DNA of 64,000 nucleotides from Sphingosinicella xenopeptidilytica (GCF_042676985.1 NZ_JBHTIK010000005.1:310001-374000); one strand, 5' to 3'; counted from the first letter of the stretch, positions 34,777 through 43,659 are shown. Notes: a model not told the origin generated them from the letters alone. A program made the numbers and translations.

Positions 34777-36819
34777 GTGAAAGTTCTGTTTGCAGCCCTG
34801 CTCGCCACCACCGCCGCCACATCCGCATTTGCCGAGGATGCGATCGATGCCGAGATCGTCGTCACCGGCACGAAGTTTTCAGGCGATTTCGGCGAAAAAT
34901 CGGGCATCCCCATCGATCGCCTGCCGCAGAGCGTGCAGATTGTCACCGCGGAAGACATTGTCGAAAGCGGCGCCCGCTCGATCGGCGACCTGCTGCGCGG
35001 GGTGCCGAGCGCTAACGCAGGCTCGTCGCGCGTCAGCGCCTACCAGTCGTTCACGCTCAAGGTCCGCGGTTTCCTCGCCGATCAGATGCGCAACGGGATG
35101 CGCCAGCGTTACTACGAGGACGTGGATGCCTCCGCGCTTTCCAACATCGAGCGCGTTGAGGTGCTGAAGGGGCCTTCCGGCGTGCTCTATGGCCAGTCGG
35201 CGGTCGGCGGTATCGTCAGCATCGTCACGAAACGGCCGCAGGCGGAGCCTGCCGCGCATTTCTCCGCCACCTTCGGCAGCTTCGACCAGAAGCTGGTTGC
35301 GTTCGACATGACGGGCGGTGTCGCGCCCGGACTCTCGATCCGCGCTACGGGTGAGGTTGAGCGCTCGAACACGTTCGTCGATTTCCAGGATATGGACCGC
35401 CTGAACGGCGGCCTCAGCGTGCACTATGCCGGCGAGGGTTTCAGTGCGAATCTCGTCGCTGAATACACCGAGCGCAAGACGGGCCGTTATCCGGGGCTTC
35501 CGGTCGTCGGCACCGTGGCGCCGAACGGCGGCGAACGGCTGCGGCGCGGGCTCAACCTCGGCGAGCCGGCGGTCGACCGTCTCACCGCCGATGCGCCGCT
35601 GGTGCAGGCGTGGGTGGATGTGAAACTGGCGGACGGCTGGACGCTCACGCCGCGCATCCAGTATCAGGAATTCAACTCCGCGTTCCTGCAAATCCGGCTG
35701 CGCGCCCCGGTCACCTCCACGCTCATCGGCCGCAACGGCCGCATCGGGCGGGAAGACGATGCCTACACGATCGCGCAGCTCGATCTTGCCGGAACGCTGA
35801 AGACCGGCCCGGTCACGCACAAGCTGCTCTTCGGCTACGAATACGACCGCGAACGGGGCCGCTTCACGCAATATTCGCTGGATAACGTCACGCCGATCGA
35901 TGTGACGGCGCCGGTCTACCACTACGACACGATTGCACCCGCCACGAGCTTCGCGTTCGACAGCTTCTACAATATTGATGGCCACGCGGTTTACCTGCAG
36001 GATCAGGTCTCGCTCACCGATCGCTGGGATGTTGTCGGCGCCGTCAGGCACAGCTGGGTGAAGGCGTCGAGCGGCGACTGGGGCGGTGTTGCCGCCGATC
36101 GCACGCCGACTGAATCGACGATCTGGCAGATCGGCTCCACCTACCGCGTCAGCGAGGCACTCTCGGTCTTCGCCGGCTACAACACCGGCTTTGATGTCGA
36201 AAGCAGCGCCGGTGCGCGCGCGGCGGACGGAAAGCCGCTGAAGCCCGAGGAATCGAACCAGCTCGAAGCCGGTCTCCGTTTCCGTCACGGCGATTTCCGG
36301 GCGAGCCTCGCGGCGTTTCGCATCAAGCGCGTGAACGCGCTCACCGTCGATCTCGATAATCCCGATTTCAGCGTCAACCTCGGCGCGCAGCGCGTGCAGG
36401 GGGTCGAGCTTGAAGGGGAATGGCAGCCGGCGCCGTGGTGGACGCTTTCGGCGGGCTACGCGCTGCTCGATTCGAAGATCACGCGCAGCAACGATGGCGA
36501 CGAAGGCCTGCGGCTCGGCGACGTGCCGCGGCACACGATCACGGCGCGCACAGCGGTTGCCGTCCCCGGCACGCCGCTCACGCTCCGCGCGGCGTTGAGC
36601 CGCGTCGGCAGCCGCCTTCTGGTGAACGGCAGCAGCGTCAGCCTGCCCGCCTACACGATCGCGGACCTTGGCGCCGGGCTGCGCGCGGGCCGCTTCACGA
36701 TTGACGCGACCCTCAGCAATCTGTTCGACAAGCGGTATTACACCGCGTCGGGCAACGGCTTCGCGGTCAACCCGGGCGATCCGCGCACGTTCAGCATCCG
36801 CGTCGGCGTCGGCTTCTGA
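34777..36819 (+). CDS. TonB-dependent siderophore-type receptor
   Basis: 680 residues from GTG 34777, 6 nt after AGGAGGA. Signal peptide to about residue 19 (TAATSAFAED), plug domain (EIVVTGTKFSG, PQSVQIVTAEDIVESGARS, VEVLKGPSGVLYGQSAVGGIVSIVTKRP) and a beta-barrel ending in a terminal Phe (FSIRVGVGF). The spacing and the SIGDLLRGVPSA segment match receptors for ferric siderophores (FhuA/FpvA group). The following PepSY protein, 17 bp downstream, supports iron assimilation. Confidence 0.92.
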   Translation: MKVLFAALLATTAATSAFAEDAIDAEIVVTGTKFSGDFGEKSGIPIDRLPQSVQIVTAEDIVESGARSIGDLLRGVPSANAGSSRVSAYQSFTLKVRGFLADQMRNGMRQRYYEDVDASALSNIERVEVLKGPSGVLYGQSAVGGIVSIVTKRPQAEPAAHFSATFGSFDQKLVAFDMTGGVAPGLSIRATGEVERSNTFVDFQDMDRLNGGLSVHYAGEGFSANLVAEYTERKTGRYPGLPVVGTVAPNGGERLRRGLNLGEPAVDRLTADAPLVQAWVDVKLADGWTLTPRIQYQEFNSAFLQIRLRAPVTSTLIGRNGRIGREDDAYTIAQLDLAGTLKTGPVTHKLLFGYEYDRERGRFTQYSLDNVTPIDVTAPVYHYDTIAPATSFAFDSFYNIDGHAVYLQDQVSLTDRWDVVGAVRHSWVKASSGDWGGVAADRTPTESTIWQIGSTYRVSEALSVFAGYNTGFDVESSAGARAADGKPLKPEESNQLEAGLRFRHGDFRASLAAFRIKRVNALTVDLDNPDFSVNLGAQRVQGVELEGEWQPAPWWTLSAGYALLDSKITRSNDGDEGLRLGDVPRHTITARTAVAVPGTPLTLRAALSRVGSRLLVNGSSVSLPAYTIADLGAGLRAGRFTIDATLSNLFDKRYYTASGNGFAVNPGDPRTFSIRVGVGF

Positions 36820-36836
36820 CAGGGGAGGGGCGGACC

Positions 36837-38201
36837 ATGGAGAGGACAAGGGGAACCGGCGCCTACCGATCGGTGTGGCGCTGGCACTTCTACGCCGGGC
36901 TGTTCTCGGCGCCGCTGCTCATCGTGCTGACGCTGACGGGCGCGATCTACCTGTTCGACCGGGAAATCGACGGCTGGTGGAACCGCGACATGCAGGCGGT
37001 TGCTGCGGGCGGGGCAACGCTCCCGCTCGCCGCGCAGGAGGCTGCGGTGCTGCGGGCGGTTCCCGGCGCCGTCATCGGCAGGGTGCGCCTCCCCCACAAT
37101 GCAGACGAGGCTGCCGTCTGGAACGTCCGGCTTCCGGGCGGCACGGTGCAGGACGTGTATCTCGATCCGTATCGCGGCATCGTGACCGGCACGGCGGACC
37201 CGGCCCTGCAGCCGACGGTGATTGTGCGCGATCTCCATGGTAACCTGATGGGCGGAGAGATCGGCAGCCATATCGTCGAACTCGTCGCCTGCTGGACGCT
37301 GGTGATGCTCGCGACCGGCGTCTGGCTCTGGTGGCCGCGCCGCTGGAAGCTGCGCGGCGTGCTGGTGCCGCGGCTGTCGGCGACCGGGCGGCGGTTCTGG
37401 CGTGATCTTCACGCCATTCCCGCTACGCTGAATGCGCTGCTCGTGGCGCTTCTGGTGCTCACCGGGCTACCGTGGTCCGCCTTCTGGGGGCAGCAGTTCG
37501 CGCGCATCGGGCAAAGCGTGCCGTTCGTCGCGCCCTCGCCGAACTTCAAGGCGCCGCCCACGGTGGTCCCCGGCGGCGCTCCCGACGAACACGCCATGCA
37601 CGATCCCGATGCCGCGAAGCTGCCGTGGACGATCCGCCAGATGCCGATGCCGCACGGCTCGGGCGGCCACGGTGTCGGTATCGCCGAGATCGAAAAGCTG
37701 CTTCCGCGCCTCCACCGCGAGCGTTTCGGCGGCGGCGCGCGTATCTTCTACCCGTCCGCGCCAGGCGGTGTCTTCACGATCAGCTATGTGCCGGACAAGG
37801 CGGCGGGCCAGCGCACGATCCACGTCGATCCCGGCACGGGCGCGGTCCTCGGCGACATCGGATGGGAAAACTACAGCCCGGTCGCAAAGGCGGTGGAGTG
37901 GGGCGTTTCGCTCCACGTCGGCCGCGAATACGGCCTTGCCAACCAGCTTGCGAACCTCGCGGTGTGTCTTGTCCTTGTCGGCGGTGTCGTCGCGGGGATC
38001 GTCCTCTGGTGGCGCAGGCGCCCCGAAGGCGAACTGGCGCCGCCGATCACCCATGCGGATGATCGGCTACCGCCTGTCGTCGTCGGAATGATCGCGGCGC
38101 TTGCCGTGCTCTTCCCGCTTGTCGGCGCCTCGCTTCTGCTCGTGCTCGGCGGCCGGTGGCTCAGCCGTCGATATCGAGCCCCAGTGCCAGCCGCCCGCTG
38201 A
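36837..38201 (+). CDS. PepSY-associated transmembrane protein
   Basis: 454 residues with four main membrane helices: RSVWRWHFYAGLFSAPLLIVLTLTGAIYLF in the first, and conserved histidines and WW(P)RR loops after the others (VWLWWPRRWK, VLWWRRRP). PepSY_TM proteins are frequently encoded after siderophore receptors and are proposed to reduce ferric siderophores in the periplasm. The periplasmic insertion (~215-330) contains His-rich GAPDEHAMHDPD and MPMPHGSGGHG. The last 41 bases overlap the convergent acyl-CoA dehydrogenase-like gene. Confidence 0.9.
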   Translation: MERTRGTGAYRSVWRWHFYAGLFSAPLLIVLTLTGAIYLFDREIDGWWNRDMQAVAAGGATLPLAAQEAAVLRAVPGAVIGRVRLPHNADEAAVWNVRLPGGTVQDVYLDPYRGIVTGTADPALQPTVIVRDLHGNLMGGEIGSHIVELVACWTLVMLATGVWLWWPRRWKLRGVLVPRLSATGRRFWRDLHAIPATLNALLVALLVLTGLPWSAFWGQQFARIGQSVPFVAPSPNFKAPPTVVPGGAPDEHAMHDPDAAKLPWTIRQMPMPHGSGGHGVGIAEIEKLLPRLHRERFGGGARIFYPSAPGGVFTISYVPDKAAGQRTIHVDPGTGAVLGDIGWENYSPVAKAVEWGVSLHVGREYGLANQLANLAVCLVLVGGVVAGIVLWWRRRPEGELAPPITHADDRLPPVVVGMIAALAVLFPLVGASLLLVLGGRWLSRRYRAPVPAAR

Positions 38202-39303
38202 AATCGCGCTGCGCCGGACCCTGCAGGGGATGGAAGCGCGCGCCCTGCACGTCGCGGAAGGCGCGTTCGATCCCGGCGCTCTTGTAGAATGCCGCCCCGC
38301 CCGCAACTTCCAGTGCCAGCTCGGCGGTGCGGATCGCGTTTTGTCCGGTAACCGTGCGTCCGGTCATGATCGCATTCGTGGTTTCCGGCCCCGGCATTGC
38401 GGTTTCTGCCGTGGCGATCATCGCGGCGTGTGCCGTTTCCGCTGTCCAGAACGCCGTCTGCAGCTCGCCGGCAAGGCCGATGAGTCCGGCATTCGCGGGC
38501 TTCGATCTTGCCATCGCCAGCGCCGCGTCGCGCGCGCCTTCGGCAACGCCCACATAGGCGGAATAGATGAGCGGGAAAGCGATCATGCTGATCGTGTGGA
38601 ACAGCGGATGCCATGCGCCCTGCGGCCGCCGGCCCGAGATGGCGGCATCCGGCACGAACACGCTTTTCAGCTCCACATCGTTCGATCCCGTACCGCGCAT
38701 CCCCATCACGTGCCACGTATCGAGGATGCTGACGCCCTCGGCCTTGAAGGGCACGGCGAAGTGCAGCACCGTCGCGCCCGCCTCGGGATCGTCGTAAACC
38801 GCGCTCGTCATCAGCAGGTCGCCCGCCGGGCAGCCGCTCGAGAAGATCTTGCGTGCATCGATCCGGAAGCCGCCGTCCACCTTGGTGGCGGTGCCCGCGC
38901 TTTTCAGCCAGTCCGAACCGCCGCTCGATACGAGCACGAGGTTTTCCGCCGCGACGCGCCGCAGCAGGCCGTCCGTGGGCGCCTGCTGGTGCGTCCAGCG
39001 CCAGGCGGCGGTTGCCACCAGATGCGCGTGCATCGAGAAGGCGAGCGCGGTCGATCCACAGCGCGTGCCGATCTGGCGGATGATGCCGCACAGCGTGCGG
39101 TAATCGATGCCGCCGCCGCCAAGCTCTGCGGGAACGGCCGCTGCGATCAGGCCGGAATCGCGCAGTTTCGCGTAGTTTTCCGCAACGAAACGCGCATCCG
39201 CGTCGTGGACGGCGGCGTCCGCGCCCACGGCTGCGGCGATTTCCGCGCCGATCGCTGCCCAGTTACGCGGGGTTTGCATTTTCAGAACCGGTGTTGCCGA
39301 CAT
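38161..39303 (-). CDS. Acyl-CoA dehydrogenase-family flavoprotein
   Basis: 380 residues from ATG 39303, 9 nt after GAGGAG. N-terminal helical domain (FVAENYAKLRDSGLIAAAVPAELGGGG), middle beta domain (KIFSSGCPAGDLLMTSAVYD, MGMRGTGSNDVELKSVFVP) and C-terminal helical domain. The sequence is nearer to the DszC/SfnB/monooxygenase-like branch than to fatty-acid dehydrogenases, and no obvious catalytic Glu is seen, so a flavin-dependent oxygenase is possible. Divergent from the HxlR regulator. Confidence 0.8.
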   Translation of the reverse strand: MSATPVLKMQTPRNWAAIGAEIAAAVGADAAVHDADARFVAENYAKLRDSGLIAAAVPAELGGGGIDYRTLCGIIRQIGTRCGSTALAFSMHAHLVATAAWRWTHQQAPTDGLLRRVAAENLVLVSSGGSDWLKSAGTATKVDGGFRIDARKIFSSGCPAGDLLMTSAVYDDPEAGATVLHFAVPFKAEGVSILDTWHVMGMRGTGSNDVELKSVFVPDAAISGRRPQGAWHPLFHTISMIAFPLIYSAYVGVAEGARDAALAMARSKPANAGLIGLAGELQTAFWTAETAHAAMIATAETAMPGPETTNAIMTGRTVTGQNAIRTAELALEVAGGAAFYKSAGIERAFRDVQGARFHPLQGPAQRDFSGRLALGLDIDG

Positions 39304-39351
39304 GTCCGTCATCTCCTCAATCGGGTGTTGACGCAACTGATCGCGGTTTTG

Positions 39352-39388
39352 CCGGGGTGCGGCCAGTTCAGCATCTGAATCACCCCGG
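39352..39388. promoter_or_regulatory. Nested palindromes between the flavoprotein and HxlR genes
   Basis: Outer inverted repeat CCGGGGTG (39352-39359) / CACCCCGG (39381-39388) encloses TTCAGCATCTGAA (39367-39379, 5-bp arms around CAT). A further CTGAA copy lies at 39397-39401. Candidate HxlR operator. Confidence 0.5.
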
Positions 39389-39453
39389 TACAAAATCTGA
39401 ACTCGTCACTTGCGGTCCCTTCGCGGTAAAATGCCCCGCAAAGGAACCCGACC

Positions 39454-40149
39454 ATGGCACAGACCACCTACGGCCAGTTCTGCCCCGTCGCGATGGCGGC
39501 GGAAATCCTCTGCACGCGCTGGACCGTTGTGCTCCTGCGCGAGCTCATCGCCGGCTCCTCGCGCTTCAACGATCTGCGTCGCGGCCTCCCCCGCATGTCG
39601 CCCGCGCTGCTTTCGCAGCGACTGAAGGAACTGGAGGCGGCGGGCATCATACACCGCCAGCCCTCCCCGCGCGATGGCGGCGCATTCGACTACCGGCTGA
39701 CGGAGGCGGGCAAGGAGCTGGAACCGCTCGTCGAGGCGTTCGGCCTGTGGGGCCAGCGCTGGGTGGACAGCGAACTTTCGCTGCAGCGGCTCGATGCGCC
39801 GCTCCTGATGTGGGACATGCGGCGCAACCTCGATCCGCGCCCGCTCCCAGAGCAGCGGACGGTCGTCCAGTTCCGTTATCCCGAGCTGCCCGCCGACCGG
39901 CGCGCATGGTGGCTGATGATCGAACCGGGCGCCGAAATCGATCTCTGCTCGGTCGATCCCGGTTTCGATGTCGATCTCTACGTGTCCACGGACCTGCGCA
40001 CGATGACTGCGATCTGGATGGGCCACGACACCGTCGCTGCCGCGGTGGAGGAGGACCGCCTCCACCTCACCGGCGATCGCCGCCTCACCGCGAACATGCA
40101 CATTTGGCTCGGCCTCAGCCCGTTCGCGAAGGCACGGGAGGCGGCCTGA
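39454..40149 (+). CDS. HxlR-family transcriptional regulator with C-terminal extension
   Basis: 231 residues. N-terminal winged helix of the HxlR/MarR-like family (FCPVAMAAEILCTRWTVVLLRELIAGSSRFNDLRRGL, SPALLSQRLKELEAAGII; residues ~8-90). Standard HxlR proteins end near 120 residues; here ~120 extra residues form an SCP2-like sterol/lipid-carrier domain (WWLMIEPGAEIDLCSVDPGFDVDLYVSTDLRTM in parts), a combination known in sphingomonads and actinobacteria. Probably senses a lipophilic ligand and controls the divergent flavoprotein. Confidence 0.85.
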   Translation: MAQTTYGQFCPVAMAAEILCTRWTVVLLRELIAGSSRFNDLRRGLPRMSPALLSQRLKELEAAGIIHRQPSPRDGGAFDYRLTEAGKELEPLVEAFGLWGQRWVDSELSLQRLDAPLLMWDMRRNLDPRPLPEQRTVVQFRYPELPADRRAWWLMIEPGAEIDLCSVDPGFDVDLYVSTDLRTMTAIWMGHDTVAAAVEEDRLHLTGDRRLTANMHIWLGLSPFAKAREAA

Positions 40150-40152
40150 GCA

Positions 40153-40602
40153 TCAGGCGAGAGACCGCGCCAGCGTCTCGACCAGTTCGCGCGTGCCCGC
40201 CTCGCGGCTGCCGTTGTCGTCGTAGCCGTCGAGGAAGGCGCCCTGTTCGGTGATCCTGAGCCGCGTGCCGGCACCTTCGGTGCTGAACTCCACGGTGGCG
40301 AGCGACACCGAAATCTTCGTGCCGTTGATGTGCATCACGTAACTGTAGACGATGCGCTTTTCCGGCACGATGTCCGCATATGTCGCTTCGAACTCGGAGA
40401 CGGTGCCGTTCGTCCAGCGGCCGGTCGCGATCTCGGTGCCGCCGACGCGGAAATCGAACGCGCGCTTTTCGAGCGTCAAACCGTCGCTCGTGGCGAACCA
40501 GCGGTCCTTGCCCTCGCGCGTCGCCCACGCGCTCCAGACGAGCGCGGGCGGCGCGGCCAGCACGCGGTCGATCGTGAAGCTGGCGTGTTCGGTTTTGGTC
40601 AT
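40153..40602 (-). CDS. SRPBCC/AHSA1-domain protein (second copy)
   Basis: 149 residues of the START/Bet v1-like fold of Aha1-type proteins: FTIDRVLAAPPALVWSAWATREGKDRWF at the N-terminus, then FDFRVGG and a C-terminal helix. Usually cytoplasmic with a hydrophobic pocket; exact function unknown. Last gene of the ArsR-VOC-AHSA1-AHSA1 operon, 17 nt after the first AHSA1 gene. It meets the HxlR gene tail to tail with a 3-bp gap. Confidence 0.85.
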   Translation of the reverse strand: MTKTEHASFTIDRVLAAPPALVWSAWATREGKDRWFATSDGLTLEKRAFDFRVGGTEIATGRWTNGTVSEFEATYADIVPEKRIVYSYVMHINGTKISVSLATVEFSTEGAGTRLRITEQGAFLDGYDDNGSREAGTRELVETLARSLA

Positions 40603-40619
40603 CCCATGTCTCCGTCTTG

Positions 40620-41144
40620 TCAGGCGCTTGCGGCCAGCAGTTCATCCAGCCTGTCGAAGCTTTCGCCCATGCCCTCGGCCATACCGAGTGCAGCGAAGGC
40701 ATCGCGGTCGAGGTCGGAGGCGAATTCGGCGACCATGGTGAGTAACGTGCCGCCGCGTTCGTCCGCGAACGTCACGATGAGGCGCATCTGCGTCGGGCAG
40801 TCGGCGTCCGTGCCGCGCAGCCGGATGAGTTCGGCGAACCATTCCGGCGGATGCTCTTCGAACATGTCGAGCATCACCACGCGCTCGTCGGGCACGATTT
40901 CGAGGAACTGCCCGTGCATCGGATAGCGTGTGCCGTCCGGTCCCTGCATGGTGATCGCATAGTTGCCGCCGGGGCGGGCGTCGGCCTCCACCGTCGTGGT
41001 GAAACCGCGTGGTCCCCACCACTCGGCCATCATCGCCGGATCGGTCCACGCGCGGAACACCAGCGCGCGGGGCGCGGCGAACCAGCGTTTCAGGATCAGC
41101 TGCCGGTCGGCCTTTGCGGCCTCGATCTTCGGATGATCGGTCAT
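40620..41144 (-). CDS. SRPBCC/AHSA1-domain protein (first copy)
   Basis: 174 residues from ATG 41144. LILKRWFAAPRALVFRAWTDPAMMAEWWGPRGF is the AHSA1 opening motif, followed by GGNYAITMQGPDG and the long C-terminal helix. The ATG overlaps the VOC stop (ATGA); the in-frame start at 41192 lies inside the VOC gene without a ribosome-binding site. Related but not identical to the following AHSA1 gene. Function unknown; this operon layout is widespread in proteobacteria. Confidence 0.87.
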   Translation of the reverse strand: MTDHPKIEAAKADRQLILKRWFAAPRALVFRAWTDPAMMAEWWGPRGFTTTVEADARPGGNYAITMQGPDGTRYPMHGQFLEIVPDERVVMLDMFEEHPPEWFAELIRLRGTDADCPTQMRLIVTFADERGGTLLTMVAEFASDLDRDAFAALGMAEGMGESFDRLDELLAASA

Positions 41145-41548
41145 GCGATTTCGCAGTTCACCATCCACGGCGTGCCGAACCGGTCGTGGCACATGCCAAA
41201 TCCGGCCGCCCAGAACGTCGCGTCGAACGGCATGATGATCGCGCCGCCCTCGGCGAGCGCGTCGAACACCCGCTTGCCTTCGTCGGTGTTGTCGAACTGC
41301 AGCGAGACGGAAAAGCCCGCCGGTGTCTGATACATCGATGGGGGCGCATCGCCGCCCATCAGCGCGAAGCCCTCACCGATGAGGCGCGCGTGCATGATGT
41401 CGTCGACGTTCTCCGGCGCGACGTGCGGTTCGGCGGGCGTGCCGCGCGCGGCGATCATGTGCGTGATCTCGCCGCCCAGAACGCTCTGGTAGAAGGCGAA
41501 GGCGTCGCGACATTTGCCGCCGAACGAAAGATAGGGGACGATCTGCAT
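41141..41548 (-). CDS. VOC-family protein, PhnB-like
   Basis: 135 residues. Glyoxalase/vicinal-oxygen-chelate fold of the PhnB subgroup: MQIVPYLSFGGKCRDAFAFYQSVLGGEI opening, FALMGGDAPP in the middle and FWAAGFGMCHDRFGTPWMVNCEIA at the end. Function not established for this subgroup. 25 nt after ArsR and overlapping the first AHSA1 gene. Confidence 0.87.
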   Translation of the reverse strand: MQIVPYLSFGGKCRDAFAFYQSVLGGEITHMIAARGTPAEPHVAPENVDDIMHARLIGEGFALMGGDAPPSMYQTPAGFSVSLQFDNTDEGKRVFDALAEGGAIIMPFDATFWAAGFGMCHDRFGTPWMVNCEIA

Positions 41549-41573
41549 GGAACGGTCCTTCCCAAGCGGGGCC

Positions 41574-41900
41574 TCAAGGGGCCGGTTTCTGAATATCCTG
41601 AAGATAGGCTTCGAGCCGGTCGAGCCGGGCTTCCCAGTGCGCCCGGTACTGCGCGACCCAGTCCATGGCGTCTTTCAGCGGCGCGGCTTCCAGCTTCGCC
41701 GGGCGCCACTGCGCCTCTCGTCCACGCGAGATCAGGCCCGCGCTCTCCAGCACCTTCAGGTGCCGCGTGATCGCGGGAGCACTGATCGCGAACGGCTGGG
41801 AGAGTTCCTTCACACTCGCTTCGCCCAGCGACAGATGCGCGAGGATGGCGCGGCGGGTGGGGTCGGCAAGCGCGGAGAAGGTCTGGCTGAGGTGATCCAT
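41574..41900 (-). CDS. ArsR-family transcriptional regulator
   Basis: 108 residues of winged-helix ArsR fold: FSALADPTRRAILAHLSLGEASVKELSQPFAISAPAITRHLKVLESAGLI in segments typical of SdpR-like members. The metal-binding cysteine motif ELCVCDL is absent, so it does not sense metals in the classical way. First gene of the VOC/AHSA1 operon and probably its autoregulator. Confidence 0.9.
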   Translation of the reverse strand: MDHLSQTFSALADPTRRAILAHLSLGEASVKELSQPFAISAPAITRHLKVLESAGLISRGREAQWRPAKLEAAPLKDAMDWVAQYRAHWEARLDRLEAYLQDIQKPAP

Positions 41901-41916
41901 ATTATTTCGCGAATCG

Positions 41917-41940
41917 GTTAATTAACATATTGGTAAAATA
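41917..41940. promoter_or_regulatory. Palindromic operator candidate before arsR
   Basis: GTTAATTAAC (41917-41926) is a perfect 10-bp palindrome 16 bp before the ArsR start, followed by ATATT/AATAT inverted arms. Position and sequence fit an SdpR/ArsR-type operator. Confidence 0.5.
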
Positions 41941-41956
41941 TGATGACGCGTTGTTC

Positions 41957-41985
41957 TTGTCAACGCACGGAAGCCGCCCTATTTC
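41957..41985 (+). promoter_or_regulatory. rnpB promoter
   Basis: TTGTCA (41957-41962), exactly 17 bp, TATTTC (41980-41985). The predicted transcription start, about 7 bp downstream, coincides with the first base of the RNase P P1 helix. Confidence 0.65.
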
Positions 41986-41991
41986 CGCAGG

Positions 41992-42371
<380 letters not shown>

Positions 42372-42443
42372 TTTCTTCTGCGGTTTTGAACAATGCCCTT
42401 CGGGGCCGATCGCCGGCGGGGGAGGGGTATGACGACCGGCCCC

Positions 42444-42464
42444 ATGCCCCGGGTCTCGGGGCAT
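42444..42464. other. Stem-loop between rnpB and a convergent hypothetical gene
   Basis: ATGCCCCG / CGGGGCAT, perfect 8-bp stem with a 5-nt loop. No T-tract follows on either strand, so it is not a standard intrinsic terminator; it could protect a 3' end. Confidence 0.35.
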
Positions 42465-42480
42465 TCGAAAAGGGGTGTCG

Positions 42481-42957
42481 TCAGCCTGCGGGTCGGCCTG
42501 CGGCGATCTGATCCTGCCAGTTCTGAACCGATAGCGACTGACGGTACTCTTCCTGCATGTCGGGCGTCAGCAGTTCGAACATCTGGCGATCCTCGATCCA
42601 GAGCTCGACCACGCCGAACATGCCTCCGCGCTTGCGGTATTTCGCGGGCCAGCCTTCGCGCCGCGCAATGGCGAGCACGTCTTCGAGGCCGAGATCCGTG
42701 CCGACGGCGCCATGGGTCGCGGTGAAACGATCGTGCCCGCCGGGATCGCCGAAGGCATCCGCATCTCCATCGGCCTGCCGAAGCACGGTGCCGAACGGAT
42801 AAACTTCGATCGCGGTACGGCTGGCGTCGTCGCACAGGGCGATCCAGGCGCCGTCGGTCACGGGCGGGAAGGGCAGCGCCGTGCCGCCGATCAATTCGGC
42901 GAGAACCTCCGCGACATGTTGGGGGGCGTGCGCTGCGATGGACATGTGGAACAGCAT
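42481..42957 (-). CDS. Hypothetical protein, TetR-linked
   Basis: 158 residues from ATG 42957, 7 nt after AAGGAG. I do not recognise the family. The first ~100 residues (MLFHMSIAAHAPQHVAEVLAEL, then ALCDDASRTAIEVYPFGTVLR) have a beta-alpha-beta pattern reminiscent of a VOC/glyoxalase half; the C-terminus is helical (MQEEYRQSLSVQNWQDQIA). No signal peptide or membrane segment. Divergent from the TetR gene across a double operator, so it is probably the repressor's main target. Confidence 0.75.
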   Translation of the reverse strand: MLFHMSIAAHAPQHVAEVLAELIGGTALPFPPVTDGAWIALCDDASRTAIEVYPFGTVLRQADGDADAFGDPGGHDRFTATHGAVGTDLGLEDVLAIARREGWPAKYRKRGGMFGVVELWIEDRQMFELLTPDMQEEYRQSLSVQNWQDQIAAGRPAG

Positions 42958-42987
42958 TGAAGTCTCCTTTGGCGGCGCAATGGATCG

Positions 42988-43030
42988 TGGCACAAAAAGT
43001 GTCAATCAAATTTTGACACTTTTTGTGCCA
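42988..43030. promoter_or_regulatory. Double TetR operator with divergent promoters
   Basis: TGGCACAAAAAGTGTCAA (42988-43005) and its exact reverse complement (43013-43030) are separated by 7 bp: an 18-bp perfect inverted repeat. Each arm is itself a near-palindrome (TGGCAC-N5-GTGTCA). Both arms contain TTGACA as a -35: plus strand 43013-43018 with TAGACG (43036-43041) at 17 bp, and minus strand 43005-43000. Confidence 0.75.
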
Positions 43031-43047
43031 TTCGATAGACGCGGTGG

Positions 43048-43659
43048 ATGACTGGTAAAAAGGAAGAGCAGGTCGCCGCGCGCGGGCGCCGCAAGGAAGA
43101 GGTCCGTAACCGGATTCTGGATAGTCTGATCGGGCTTCTGAGCGAGGGTGGGGATATCAACCACGACCGCGTCGCCGAACGGGCCGGGGTCGGTCGCAGA
43201 ACGGTTTATCGCTACTTCCCCGATCAGGCCGCGCTCATGCAGCCGCTGTGGGACCGTGTCGTTGCGCTGGCCGGTCCGGGCGTGAAATTTCCGGGGACGA
43301 TGGACGAGATGATCGCGTCCCTTCCCGTCGTGTACCGCGGGTTCGATGCGATCGCGGGTCTTGCCACGGTCGTGCGGTCGACCCCGCAGGGGCGCGCCGT
43401 GCGGCTTGCCCAGAAAGACCGGAGACGGAAGAGCTACACTTCTGTCGCCGCGGACGCCGTCAAGGATCTACCGCCCGAGGATCGCGTGCTGGCCACGGCG
43501 CTGTTCCAGGTGCTGCACACGACGCCGTGGCTCGAGATGCGCGACCATTGGGATCTTGGCGGCGATCAGATCGCGCGGGTCTGCGGCTGGGCAATCGAGG
43601 TCTTGCTGAAAGACCTTGCCGTGCGCGGGGGAAAGCCGCTCGCGGAAGGAGCGGTCTAG
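43048..43659 (+). CDS. TetR-family transcriptional regulator
   Basis: 203 residues. Helix-turn-helix at residues ~15-60 (RRKEEVRNRILDSLIGLLSEGG, RVAERAGVGRRTVYRYFPDQAALM). The C-terminal domain is not similar to the other two TetR proteins in the window. It is divergent from the hypothetical gene at 42481-42957 and almost certainly binds the double operator between them. Its stop overlaps the NfeD stop by 4 bp. Confidence 0.9.
   Translation: MTGKKEEQVAARGRRKEEVRNRILDSLIGLLSEGGDINHDRVAERAGVGRRTVYRYFPDQAALMQPLWDRVVALAGPGVKFPGTMDEMIASLPVVYRGFDAIAGLATVVRSTPQGRAVRLAQKDRRRKSYTSVAADAVKDLPPEDRVLATALFQVLHTTPWLEMRDHWDLGGDQIARVCGWAIEVLLKDLAVRGGKPLAEGAV

Noticed and set aside
42444..42464. Stem-loop as intrinsic terminator of rnpB
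   Set aside because: It is about 75 bases past the P1 helix and lacks a T-tract; the TTTTCTTCT tract right after P1 is a better end point.
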